Below the pieces are notes generated by a model. That model was given only the letters and a program-made list of their open reading frames with translations, searched no databases and was not told where the DNA came from. A program made the translations under genes and the position numbers. 64,000 bases of DNA. Origin: Streptomyces genisteinicus (lineage in GTDB: Bacteria; Actinomycetota; Actinomycetes; Streptomycetales; Streptomycetaceae). The stretch is from the NCBI RefSeq assembly GCF_014489615.1, contig NZ_CP060825.1:1295001-1359000 (forward strand). The letters run 5' to 3'. Shown in pieces: positions 19,401-27,123 of this stretch (position 1 is its first letter; each line of letters opens with the position of its first letter).

Positions 19401-22400
19401 ACACCTGCACCCGCTTCGACTACCTGAACGACGCCGCGAAGTGGTTCCGGTCCCAGCAGACCCGTGTCCACACGGTCGCGGCGGCCTGCAACGCTCCGAT
19501 CGTCTACGGCCCCGGCAATGTCGTCTCCGACGCCAAGGTCGAGTACGACGCCGTCGGCAACGTAGTGAAGACCCGGTCGCTGTCCGGGTTCTCCGACCAG
19601 AACCTCCCGGAGTACACCACCCAGGGCACGGCCACCTTCGACGACTACGGACGCATCACCTCGGCGACCGATGTCTACGGCAAGACCACCACGACCACCT
19701 ACACCCCGGCCTCCGGCTCGGTCGTGACGAAGACGGTCACGAAGAACACTCTCGGCCACACCGCGACGACCGAGGTCGACCCCGGCCGCGGACTGCCCCT
19801 GGTCCAAACGGATGCCAACGGGCGCAGTACCGTCATGCAGTACGACGTGCTCGGGCGGATGAAGAAGGTCTGGTCCCCGGACCGCAATTCGCGCACCAGC
19901 ACCCCCGACGCCGAGTTCGAGTACACAGTCGGCCGTGACGCCCCGGTGGTCATCACCAACAAGCGTCTGAAGGAAGACGGCACCTACCGCGTCTCCTACG
20001 ACTTCTACGACGGTGCCCTGCGTCTCCGCCAGACCCAGAACCCGGCCATGAACGGCGGCAGGGTCGTCACCGACACCCACTACGACAGCCTCGGCAGGGT
20101 GTGGAAGGAGAACTCCGGCTACTACAACAGCGACAGCGGCCCGGTGGCCACCATGTTCCCGGCGACCGAAACCGCTGTTCCGTCCTCGACCGTCACCACG
20201 TACGACGGCGTCGGCCGGCCGACCGCCACCATCGCCCGCAGCAAGGGCAACGAGACCTGGCGCACCACCACCACGTACGGCGGCGACTGGACCGCCGTGG
20301 ACCCGCCGGCGGGCGACACACCGACCATGGCGATCCTGGACGCCCACGGCCGCAAGACCGAACTCCGGCAGTTCAAGGGCTCCGGTCCGACCGGCGCCTA
20401 CGACAAGATCACCTACAGCTACACGCGCAAGGGGCAGTTGGACAAGGTCACCGACCAGATCGGCAACGTCTGGTCCCAGACCTACGACGTGCGCGGCCGT
20501 GTGAAGACCCTGGTCGACCCCGACAAGGGCACGTCCGAGATGACGTACGACGAGGGCGACCGCGTCCTCACCGTCACCGACGGCCGCAGCCCCCGGCGCA
20601 CGGTCGCCATGGCGTACGACGCGCTCGGCCGTGTCACCGCCACCCACGAGGACTCGCTCTCGGGCACAAAGCTGACGTCGCAGACCTACGACACCGTCCC
20701 GGGAGCCCTGGGACTGCCAGCCTCCTCGACCCGATATGTCAACGGCAACGCCTACACCCAGGCGATCACCGCCTACGACACCGAGTACCGCCCGACATCG
20801 ACGGCGGTCACGATCCCGGCCAGCGAGGGCAAGCTCGCCGGCACGTACGCTTACTCCAACACGTACACCCCGCGCACCGGTCTGCCGAAGAGCACGACGC
20901 ATCCTGCGGTAGGCGGCCTTCCCTCCGAAGCCGTGTCCATCGGCTACAACGGTCTGGACACCGTCAACACCATGGGGGTCGACGGCAACACCTTCGTCGC
21001 GGCCACCGAGTACACCTCCCTCGGCGATGTCGTCCGCACCCGGGTCGACTCCGCGGGCAGGGCGGTGTTCACCAGCAACACGTTCGATGAGCAGACGCGC
21101 AGGGTCACCCGCACAACGAACCAACAGCAAGTGGTAGGCACGGTCGACACGATCACGCTCAACGACGTGGTCACCGATTACGACGCCATCGGCAACGTCA
21201 CCCGCATCACCGACAAGACCGGCGACAACCCGACAGCGGCTACCACCGACGTCCAGTGCTTCGCCTACGACCACCTGCGCCGGATGACCGACGCATGGAC
21301 GGCGAGCGACGCCTGCGCACAGAGACCGGAAGCCTCCGGTCCGGGATCGGCTCCCGCGGTCGGCGGACCGGACGCCTACTGGCACTCCTACACCTTCGAC
21401 GCCGCGGGCAACCGTCTCAGTGAGACCAAGCACGACCCCCTCGGCGACACAGCGAAGGACGTCCACCGCTCCTACACCTACGCAACCGGTCTTCCGACGA
21501 AGAGCCGTCTGGACAAGGTCACCGTCACCGGCCCTCAGGGACAGCGCGAAGAGCTCTACGGATACGACCAAGCGGGCAACACCACCACCCGCACCATCCA
21601 GGGCGACACCCAGTCCCTCCAGTGGGATCTGGAAGGCCACCTGGAGAAGGTGACCGCCGGCAGCGACGAGTCCTCCTACGTCTACGACGCGGGCGGCAAC
21701 CGCCTCATCGAGCGCGAGGCCACCGGTACCACGCTCTACCTGCCCGGTACCGAGCTCAAGCTCGACGCCGACGGCAACGTCGCCAAGACCACCCGGTACT
21801 ACACGCACCCGGCGGGCCCGGCCATGGTCAAGGTCGCCGAGGGCGGCACCATCAAGAAGTCGTACCTCCTGAGCGACCGCAACGGCACCGCCACCACCGC
21901 CGTCGACGCCGCCACGCAGACGGTCACCCGTCGCAAGCACACCCCCTTCGGCGAGGAACGCGGCACGGCCCCGTCGATGTGGCCGGACGACAAGGGCTAT
22001 CTGGGCGGCGCCAAGGACGCCACCGGCCTCACCCACCTCAACGCCCGCGAATACGACCCAGCCCTGGGCCGGTTCATCTCCGTCGACCCGCAGATGGACA
22101 TCGCCGAGTCCCAGACGATGAACCCGTACGCGTACGGGAACAACAGCCCCATCACCTTCGCGGACCCGTCCGGCCGGGCGATGTGCGCCGACGAGGCGTG
22201 CACGGTCAGGGTCCAGACCGAAGGCCAGACCTTCGACCAGATCGTGGAGAACGCGGGCGGGACGGTCCCCCCTCCGCCGCCACCGCCGACGACGACCGTC
22301 AGCGAGGCCGACGTCAAGAAGGCGAACTCCATCCGCCAGAAGTCCAAAGCGGACATCATCCTCGAGATCGCCATCGAGGTGGCCAAGGGAATCGCCGGGT

Positions 22401-23578
22401 TCGAGGACATCCAGGCATGCCTCGGCGGTGACGTCTGGGCCTGCGGCGCCCTCGCCCTCGACGCAACTATGCCCTTCGCGGGCAAGGCCAAGCGCACCGT
22501 CAAGGCGCTCGAGACCGCCTGGAAGATGTACGACCGCTGGGAGGAGGAGGTCCGCTGGGCCACCCGCACCCTCCGCCGGGCAGACGACGAAGCCGCTGCC
22601 ATGGCGAAGTACATCGAGGACTACGCCGCCTGGGAGAAGAAGGCCGACGCCGCAAGAGCAGCAGAGAAGAAGGCTGACGCGGCAGCCGACGCGGCGAAGA
22701 AGTCCGACGGTGGCGGAGGTGGCAGCTGCCCGATCAGAAACAGCTTCACCCCCGACACCGAAGTGCTCCTCGCCGACGGCACCACCAAGCCGATCAAGGA
22801 CCTGAAGCCCGGCGACAAGGTCATGGCGACCGACGAGAAGACCGGTGAAACCACCGGCAAGAACGTCGCCGCGACGATCGTCGGTGACGGCGAGAAGTAC
22901 CTCGTCCGCATTACCGTCGACACTGATGGCGACAAGGGCACGGCCTCCGCCCCGATCACCGCGACCGACGGCCACCCGTTCTGGGTTCCGGCCCTCAAGA
23001 AGTGGATCGACGCCAAGGACCTCAAGCCCGGCCAGTGGCTCCGCACCAGCGCCGGCACCCACGTCCAGATCACCGCGGTCCAGGCCTGGACCCAGACCTC
23101 CAGCGTCCGCAACCTCACCGTCGCCGACTTCCACACGTACTATGTGCTGGCAGGTAAGACGCCGGTACTTGTTCACAACTGCGGAGGCAAGGCAACCGTG
23201 ACGTTTGACGGGGGTCACGCGTCGGTCGAGGTAGCAGCTGCGGGTGAATCCTTGAGTACCCATCAGGTTGGCGGAGTAGTCCGACTCCCTAATGGTGAGT
23301 CCCTTCCGACTCCCATCAAGGTGGAGCACTTTACTGGGAGTGCATCGGAGTCGGCTCGCGCTGTCACCTTCGACTTGCCGAACCCTGGGGGAGCCATGGC
23401 GTATCAAGAGGTGATGCTCGGCAGAGGCGTGACAGGTACATACGACGAGATCACGGCCAGCTGCTTCCATCACTGCGCTGCAGTGCTCCATGCCGGTGGT
23501 GTTCCCAATGTTCCGGTTGGGGGTACAACGAAGGACATCGTCGCGTTCATGCTCCGTGCGTCAAGAGGTAAGAGGTGA
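16457..23578 (+). CDS. Rhs-repeat polymorphic toxin with HINT domain and C-terminal toxin tip
   Basis: The 2373-residue protein has a Sec signal peptide ending PLPAQAAEG, giving export. About 20 YD/Rhs repeats (YDALGRV, YDVRGRVKT, YDEGDRVLT types) run from about residue 450 to 1800. The Rhs core hallmark YDPALGRFISVDPQMD is at about 1865. A polymorphic-toxin HINT domain spans about 2091-2242, starting CPIRNSFTPDTEVLL, with TDGHPFW and ending VLVHNCGG. This would cut itself to free the tip. The last about 131 residues are the toxin: GGHASVEVA near its start and SCFHHCAAVLHAGGVPNVP near its end give a His-then-Cys order like permuted papain/NlpC-type folds. A start at 16328 is possible in frame, but the RBS and signal peptide favour 16457. 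The immunity gene overlaps its stop. Confidence 0.93.
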   Translation: MPIWHARRLFRHRSAQWRSGLSGLALALLASGASLTPLPAQAAEGRGLAEVQKVTDVPAARTTAKGPAAAPDQTGKAELKAPPNVRWPAQGTAEATVPKATGSAQTTRGTAAKQAAAAIGPSARAGSLPVRLAPGNKAVAKASAAPAADAPAVTAKVSVHGQDKARRAGVQGLLLSVQRTDEGTGTHPLSVELDYSTFAHAYGGDWGSRLRFSQRPACVLTTPEKPQCQGSVPLPSVNDSETGTLTGTFAARATATGATGRSAGGAGSDSAVVLAATASASGSKGTYTATSLSPTGSWSAGSSTGDFSWTYPMEIPASLGGPGPAVSIGYNSGSIDGRTVATSQQPSWVGDGWDTGSSFIERTFVSCAEDRKAGSGFNNPTTHPTGDLCHGPPMVTLSLNGSSTSLVLNDADKKWYPADQDGSKVELLTGAENGDKEKEYWVVTNSEGVKYHFGLNQLPGYAAGKGETNSALNVPVYGNHQGEPCHAASYAASVCDQTYRWNLDYVVDPRGNALTYWYAKEQNYYGSNVTTTGTSTARRYDRAGYLTRVAYGLRSDNLFAPAPAEVTYKVGERCLVTTSFDCAESKLTSTATYEVARNWPDVPADQLCASGQTCTDRYSPAFFTRKLLKSITTKVLKDGVPTPVDTWTMAHSFQSTGDGAVNGEYPLWLKSIQRTDENGATLGLPAVTFIGKQMPNRVDNDTDGNPPYLRWRVTQVNTETGARTVVAYAPTECSSTPGAVKLPASPDSNTLRCFPVVVETNDPTDPTGMKKKYSTDWFHKHRVDQVREEDKNGTSPTREVNYTYLGTPAWAYDDASELTNKPARTWSVYRGYGEVRTVQGVAPDVRSRTETLYYRGLDGDLKADGTRRSVSITASDGSSVKDHRMLVGQVRENRYYEGVDGGLHSATITTPHLQGPVAKRDRSATGASDLEAWFQGLKSTSSRTILSDDRGERKTAVEHGYDDGGRLEWTWSKGDTSDANDDTCTRFDYLNDAAKWFRSQQTRVHTVAAACNAPIVYGPGNVVSDAKVEYDAVGNVVKTRSLSGFSDQNLPEYTTQGTATFDDYGRITSATDVYGKTTTTTYTPASGSVVTKTVTKNTLGHTATTEVDPGRGLPLVQTDANGRSTVMQYDVLGRMKKVWSPDRNSRTSTPDAEFEYTVGRDAPVVITNKRLKEDGTYRVSYDFYDGALRLRQTQNPAMNGGRVVTDTHYDSLGRVWKENSGYYNSDSGPVATMFPATETAVPSSTVTTYDGVGRPTATIARSKGNETWRTTTTYGGDWTAVDPPAGDTPTMAILDAHGRKTELRQFKGSGPTGAYDKITYSYTRKGQLDKVTDQIGNVWSQTYDVRGRVKTLVDPDKGTSEMTYDEGDRVLTVTDGRSPRRTVAMAYDALGRVTATHEDSLSGTKLTSQTYDTVPGALGLPASSTRYVNGNAYTQAITAYDTEYRPTSTAVTIPASEGKLAGTYAYSNTYTPRTGLPKSTTHPAVGGLPSEAVSIGYNGLDTVNTMGVDGNTFVAATEYTSLGDVVRTRVDSAGRAVFTSNTFDEQTRRVTRTTNQQQVVGTVDTITLNDVVTDYDAIGNVTRITDKTGDNPTAATTDVQCFAYDHLRRMTDAWTASDACAQRPEASGPGSAPAVGGPDAYWHSYTFDAAGNRLSETKHDPLGDTAKDVHRSYTYATGLPTKSRLDKVTVTGPQGQREELYGYDQAGNTTTRTIQGDTQSLQWDLEGHLEKVTAGSDESSYVYDAGGNRLIEREATGTTLYLPGTELKLDADGNVAKTTRYYTHPAGPAMVKVAEGGTIKKSYLLSDRNGTATTAVDAATQTVTRRKHTPFGEERGTAPSMWPDDKGYLGGAKDATGLTHLNAREYDPALGRFISVDPQMDIAESQTMNPYAYGNNSPITFADPSGRAMCADEACTVRVQTEGQTFDQIVENAGGTVPPPPPPPTTTVSEADVKKANSIRQKSKADIILEIAIEVAKGIAGFEDIQACLGGDVWACGALALDATMPFAGKAKRTVKALETAWKMYDRWEEEVRWATRTLRRADDEAAAMAKYIEDYAAWEKKADAARAAEKKADAAADAAKKSDGGGGGSCPIRNSFTPDTEVLLADGTTKPIKDLKPGDKVMATDEKTGETTGKNVAATIVGDGEKYLVRITVDTDGDKGTASAPITATDGHPFWVPALKKWIDAKDLKPGQWLRTSAGTHVQITAVQAWTQTSSVRNLTVADFHTYYVLAGKTPVLVHNCGGKATVTFDGGHASVEVAAAGESLSTHQVGGVVRLPNGESLPTPIKVEHFTGSASESARAVTFDLPNPGGAMAYQEVMLGRGVTGTYDEITASCFHHCAAVLHAGGVPNVPVGGTTKDIVAFMLRASRGKR
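23134..23184 (+). repeat. HINT-tail repeat, copy 1 (inside the Rhs gene)
   Basis: This 51-bp block encodes the end of HINT (TYYVLAG to HNCG). It matches 24331-24381 at 44 of 51 positions, including an 18-bp identical start. The two copies are direct repeats 1197 bp apart, a multiple of three, and are in the same reading phase. Confidence 0.9.
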
Positions 23579-24009
23579 GCGAAATGGCAGACGAGCCTAT
23601 CGATGATGAGGAATTGCTAGCATGGATAGAGAATGATCCCGATAATTGGGAGCTTCCCGACGAGCTACGCATGCCCGCGAGTGGGATCGTCGAGAATTTC
23701 GCAATAATTGTTCTGTCTAGCCGCTTCACGTCCGCAGCCATCAATCAATCTGTCGGTAGGCTAATCACTGATAGTGCAGAATTCAGCACGTGGTTCTTCG
23801 AGGAAGCAAAGGGTCAGGAAAATCCTCTTCGGCTCTTGCAGCTCTCGGAAACCTCGATGCGGCTTCTGAGGCCGTGCTGGAAGGCCTGGAAAGTCTATGA
23901 GCGCGCGTACGAGGAGAACTCAACAGAGTTTCCATCGGTAGAGGCGCAGAATCTCTTGGCCGCGCTAGACGCCGCGCACAATGGATTCAGGACCCCGCGA
24001 GGTCTGTGA
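23575..24009 (+). CDS. probable immunity protein for the Rhs toxin tip
   Basis: The 144-residue acidic, cytosolic, mostly helical protein has no recognised family. GTG 23575 overlaps the Rhs stop as GTGA; ATG 23584 is an alternative. Its position directly behind a polymorphic toxin, small size, acidity and lower GC than the chromosome are all typical of immunity genes. Function is inferred from position only. A strong stem-loop follows the stop. Confidence 0.75.
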   Translation: MSEMADEPIDDEELLAWIENDPDNWELPDELRMPASGIVENFAIIVLSSRFTSAAINQSVGRLITDSAEFSTWFFEEAKGQENPLRLLQLSETSMRLLRPCWKAWKVYERAYEENSTEFPSVEAQNLLAALDAAHNGFRTPRGL

Positions 24010-24037
24010 TCGCGATCCAGGGGAAATGATTGCTGCA

Positions 24038-24072
24038 GCGTGGATTCTCTCGCGATTCGGGAGAATCCACGC
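24038..24072 (+). terminator. terminator after the toxin-immunity pair
   Basis: The 12-bp stem GCGTGGATTCTC / GAGAATCCACGC with an 11-nt loop begins 29 bp after the immunity stop. Confidence 0.8.
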
Positions 24073-24121
24073 TCCTCTGTATTCGGCGTAGTGGCGGGTG
24101 TGGAGTCGGATCTCCAGATGA

Positions 24122-24217
24122 TTCAGAGTACTGACCGAAGCCTTGGCCGACGCGCTCCGGGTCGCCGAGTCGCGCGGTGACCGCATCCCCGCCCTGCCCG
24201 AGAACCCCGGCTCCTGA
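24122..24217 (+). pseudogene. 3' remnant of a lost gene in the toxin cassette region
   Basis: A frame without a start ends in TEALADALRVAESRGDRIPA then LPENPGS and a TGA at 24215-24217. It has chromosome-like GC-rich codons and is blocked by a stop just upstream at 24119-24121. It looks like the tail of an older ORF, perhaps an earlier immunity or regulatory gene, left by cassette replacement. From here to 24328 no other gene is visible. Confidence 0.4.
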
Positions 24218-24328
24218 CGGCAGCGGCGACGGCAACAACCACGGATTCAGGCGCACAACCGCGGACTCCGCCGGACCGTAAATCCCCTCCTCTACCTGCA
24301 TAAAATCAGCTAGAGGAAGGGCTGCCAG

Positions 24329-24589
24329 CGCACGTACTATGTGCTGGCGGGCGCCACGCCGGTACTCCTTCACAACTGCGGCGACAAAAGCGCCCCCTTC
24401 GAGAACGACGTACTTGCGGCGGGCGAGGCAGACGTGGCCGGCGCAGGTGGAATGTTCTTCGGGCTTAGAATCTCAAACCAGAGCGGTCATTATGTCCCCT
24501 GCAGCTGCAGCATCAATCTAGGGATTGAAGAATTCCGACAGGCTGGGATCGATTTCTCCCCCGGGAGCGTGGAACTTGTTGGGCCCTAG
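24329..24589 (+). pseudogene. orphan Rhs toxin tip with HINT-tail fragment
   Basis: The frame reads TYYVLAGATPVLLHNCG and then about 67 residues ending in ISNQSGHYVPCSCSINLGIE, a short FRQAGIDF segment and a TAG at 24587-24589. The first part copies the end of the upstream HINT domain, so this is a displaced C-terminal toxin module without its own delivery part. It has no plausible start or RBS and is probably silent unless recombined onto the Rhs gene. The SGHY-P motif near the end resembles C-termini of other polymorphic toxins; the exact family is uncertain. Confidence 0.8.
24331..24381 (+). repeat. HINT-tail repeat, copy 2 (start of the orphan tip)
   Basis: This is the second copy of the 51-bp block at 23134-23184. 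The differences cluster at third codon positions and at the KT to AT change, so selection or recombination has kept the reading frame. Confidence 0.9.
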
Positions 24590-25127
24590 CGATGAGGACC
24601 TCCGCCATCTGGTGGAATTGAGGGAGGAGGCGCGACGGGGCTGGTTGTTGACCCGTCAGCCAGCCGCCCCAGATCACCGGTTCTACTGGTGGGAGACGCT
24701 CATGGAGGTCTCCCTGGATCGGGTGCGCAGCAGCACACTGTCGACCTCGATGCGGCGCAAGTATTCGTTGTTGGCCGCGCAAGCGACGAGGGAAGCCGTG
24801 AAGCTGCAGGTAATGCCCTCTTGGAAGGGGTGCATGCGACTTGCATTCCTGGTTTCCGAGTACGGACGCCATCCGGGCAGTGACGTTCAGGAAGTTTTGC
24901 ACCCGGATCAAGTAGCTGAGGATGCGCTTCGGGCGATTGGGAAATCGCCCGAAGAGGCCGCGAGGGTCGCAGATAACTGGCCATCGCGACCTATTGACGA
25001 GATAGCCGAGTTGCGGAGGGTGAAGAATATTGTTCACGCTTTGAGTGCAATGCGGCCACACGTTCTTGACCCCAAAGTGCGTGCAACCATCTCGCGGTGG
25101 CTAGACATCTGCGAAACGCTGCCGTAG
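24576..25127 (+). CDS. probable immunity protein of the orphan toxin tip
   Basis: The 183-residue soluble protein is mostly helical with no recognised family. The coding frame is convincing from GPSDEDLRHLVELREEARRG onward. TTG 24576, or TTG 24579, is chosen as start because GGGAG at 24563-24567 is correctly spaced and it slightly overlaps the orphan tip stop. An ATG at about 24702 would discard conserved-looking sequence. It is lower in GC than flanking genes. Its role as second immunity gene follows from its position behind an orphan toxin module. Retained orphan immunity genes protect against sibling cells carrying that tip. Confidence 0.65.
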   Translation: MLGPSDEDLRHLVELREEARRGWLLTRQPAAPDHRFYWWETLMEVSLDRVRSSTLSTSMRRKYSLLAAQATREAVKLQVMPSWKGCMRLAFLVSEYGRHPGSDVQEVLHPDQVAEDALRAIGKSPEEAARVADNWPSRPIDEIAELRRVKNIVHALSAMRPHVLDPKVRATISRWLDICETLP

Positions 25128-25202
25128 GAAATATGGGAACGCTAATTTTGCAGCATTGAGCGAACAGATTCGTCTATCAATCGCCTGCGAGCCAGGCAAA
25201 TA

Positions 25203-25242
25203 CCTGAACCCCCTTCCCCGAGCATGGGTGAGGGGGTTCAGG
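25203..25242 (+). terminator. terminator after the orphan immunity gene
   Basis: CCTGAACCCCCT (25203-25214) pairs with AGGGGGTTCAGG (25231-25242), 76 bp after the stop, followed by an AT-rich stretch. The rest of 25128-25381 shows no convincing gene. Confidence 0.8.
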
Positions 25243-25381
25243 GCGATCATTGTTATTCGCCAGAGTTATCGATGAAGCACTTGCGAATGAAGCGGATCCC
25301 TGCAAAGCCCCGGGACTGCAATCGGAGCATTCTGCCAAAGGGCTAGTTGCCTCATTTTATAGCCACGCCAAGGGAAGTGTG

Positions 25382-25570
25382 ATGATCAGTGAGCCAGAAG
25401 GATCGGTCCGCGAGTACGTCGGCTTCATTCGGATCGCCGGTCAACCGGAAATCCAGTTGAGGCTGATGGCTTCGTCGTCGGGTGAGGCCCGAGCGATGGT
25501 CATCGAGCAGTACGGTGAGGGACATGTGATATCGGTGTGGAATGAAGAGGATGCCAGCCGCCCCAGGTGA
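25382..25570 (+). CDS. small conserved-looking protein, 62 aa
   Basis: ATG 25382 follows a GGGA box. The protein begins MISEPEGSVREYVGFIRIAG and ends VISVWNEEDASRPR. A beta-alpha pattern with GEARAMVIEQYGEGH suggests a compact fold, but I do not recognise the family. The frame stays open upstream to about 25250, but it would start with TTG-TTA, including a rare TTA codon, and lacks an RBS. It overlaps the next small gene by 20 bp, implying translational coupling. Confidence 0.5.
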   Translation: MISEPEGSVREYVGFIRIAGQPEIQLRLMASSSGEARAMVIEQYGEGHVISVWNEEDASRPR

Positions 25571-25706
25571 CCTTGCATTGCTCTGTCCGGTCTGCTTCAG
25601 CAGTGAAGTTGTGGCCGCCGACGGCAGGCAGCATCAATGGGATCTTCGTTGTAAGCGTAATAGCCGCAGTGGCCTCATCGGACATATTCCGGTGGGGCTG
25701 TTGTGA
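25551..25706 (+). CDS. small zinc-ribbon-like protein, 51 aa
   Basis: ATG 25551 follows AAGAGG directly and overlaps the end of the previous gene. The protein contains LLCPVCFSSEVVAADG and then WDLRCKRNSRSG, a CX2C knuckle with a third Cys, so a half or degenerate zinc ribbon. It ends GHIPVGLL. The second CX2C is incomplete, so it may be decaying. No function is assigned. Confidence 0.4.
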   Translation: MPAAPGDLALLCPVCFSSEVVAADGRQHQWDLRCKRNSRSGLIGHIPVGLL

Positions 25707-25958
25707 TCTTGAGCGTAGAGGTTGACGTGGTGGAAACCGCCACGAACTCCAGACCGTCGTCGACGCCGACACATTCCTGATCCTGGTGGCCGGCCCTCGC
25801 CGGGAACCGCAATGGCCGCCAGACATGGTCCAGGCACTGGACTCGTCATCGTGCTTGTCGAGGGCAGCCAGGCCGACTTTCGGACTTGCGGTTGCGCGGG
25901 CGTCGCGTCCGCCGCACCGGCGGCGTGGTGCGGGGCGCGGCTGTCAGAATGCGGCCCC
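25707..25958 (+). other. spacer without a supported gene
   Basis: This stretch is the transition from AT-richer cassette DNA to chromosome-type DNA. It has no start/RBS-supported frame, no inverted terminal repeats and no recognisable transposase fragment. The promoter of the ASCH-NUDIX gene should lie here. Confidence 0.4.
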
Positions 25959-26990
25959 ATGGAGAACCGTGAAGCGCTCAAGCCGTATCTGCTGGCCTTC
26001 CCCGGACCGTTGCGCGACCGGCTCGTGGCCGCGGTGCTCAGCGGGGAGAAGGTGTCGACGACCGGGCTGCTCGCCGAGTACGAGGCGGAGGCCGAGGAGC
26101 TGCCCCCGGTGGGCGAACGGTCGGCGCTGATCGACTCGGCGGGGCGCGAGGTCGCCGTCCTGGAGGTGACCGAGGTGCGGGTGCTCCCGCTCGGCGAGGT
26201 CGATCTGCGGCACGCCCTGGACGAGGGCGAGGGGTACGCCTCGGTGGCCGAGTGGCGGGCGGGGCACGAACGCTTCTGGCACTCGGAGGAGATGCGCGAC
26301 GCGCTCGGCGACCCGGAGTTCACCGTGGACGACACGACGGTGGTGGTGGCGGAGAGGTTCCGCGTGGTCGAGCGGCTGGACGGGCCCGCGGGCGACGGGC
26401 CGGCCCCGGAGGCGGAGGGCCCCGGCACGGGCGGCGCGCCCCGGGAGCCGGTGGCGGCGAGCGGGGCGGGTGCGGACCCCGGCGACGAGGTGCTGGACGT
26501 CGTCGACGAGCACGACCGCGTCGTCGGCCGCGCACCGCGTGCGGAGGTGTACGCCCGGGGGCTGCGGCACCGCTGCGTCTTCGTGCTCGTCCGGGACGGC
26601 GGGGGCCGGATCTTCGTGCACCGGCGCACCCCCGGAAAGCTGGTGTTCCCCTCGTTGCACGACATGTTCGTCGGCGGTGTGGTGGGCGCGGGCGAGAGCT
26701 ACGACGACGCGGCCCTGCGGGAGGCCGAGGAGGAGCTCGGCGTGCGCGGACTGCCCGCGCCCACACCGCTGTTCGGCTTCCTCTACGACGGCGGCGGCGA
26801 CCCCGGCCGGAGCTGGTGGTCGCGGGTGTACGAGGTGCGCTGCACCCTGCCCGTGGACCCGCAGGCCGAGGAGGTCGCCTGGCACGGCTTCCTCGACGAG
26901 GCGGAGCTCTCGGTGCGCCTGGACGAGTGGGAGTGGGTGCCCGACGGGGCGGAGGCGTACCGGCGGCTGCTCGCGCACGGCGCGGGGTGA
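25959..26990 (+). CDS. ASCH domain fused to NUDIX hydrolase
   Basis: The 343-residue cytosolic protein has two domains. Residues about 1-140 are an ASCH (PUA-like) domain with RSALIDSAGREVAVLEVTEV and the GYASVAEWRAGHERFW helix. A Gly/Ala-rich linker follows (about 145-175). A NUDIX hydrolase covers about 178-340, with the full box GGVVGAGESYDDAAL-REAEEELGV matching GX5EX7REUXEEXGU. ASCH domains are thought to bind RNA or nucleotides; NUDIX enzymes hydrolyse nucleoside diphosphate derivatives, and this one resembles isopentenyl-diphosphate-isomerase-like NUDIX proteins. Substrate unknown. ATG 25959 begins the conserved part. Confidence 0.9.
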   Translation: MENREALKPYLLAFPGPLRDRLVAAVLSGEKVSTTGLLAEYEAEAEELPPVGERSALIDSAGREVAVLEVTEVRVLPLGEVDLRHALDEGEGYASVAEWRAGHERFWHSEEMRDALGDPEFTVDDTTVVVAERFRVVERLDGPAGDGPAPEAEGPGTGGAPREPVAASGAGADPGDEVLDVVDEHDRVVGRAPRAEVYARGLRHRCVFVLVRDGGGRIFVHRRTPGKLVFPSLHDMFVGGVVGAGESYDDAALREAEEELGVRGLPAPTPLFGFLYDGGGDPGRSWWSRVYEVRCTLPVDPQAEEVAWHGFLDEAELSVRLDEWEWVPDGAEAYRRLLAHGAG

Positions 26991-27123
26991 GCGCGGGCCC
27001 GCGGAGGTGTGCGGACGGCAGAGCGGACGGGGGGCGTGAGCGGCGCGGACCGAGGACGTGAGCGGCGCGGCGGGGACGGGACACCCGGCCGGCCCCGCCG
27101 CGGCCGCGGGTAGGGTGCGCTGC

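Noticed and set aside
17495..23491. A 1998-codon open frame on the minus strand across the Rhs gene
   Set aside because: It is antisense to a gene with clear Rhs, HINT and signal-peptide features. The open frame results from GC-biased codons.
25250..25570. Longer 106-aa version of the small gene starting TTG-TTA
   Set aside because: No RBS, it begins in the terminator tail and uses a rare TTA codon; the 62-aa version fits better.
25571..25958. Insertion-sequence remnant at the cassette border
   Set aside because: No transposase motif, inverted terminal repeats or target duplication could be found.
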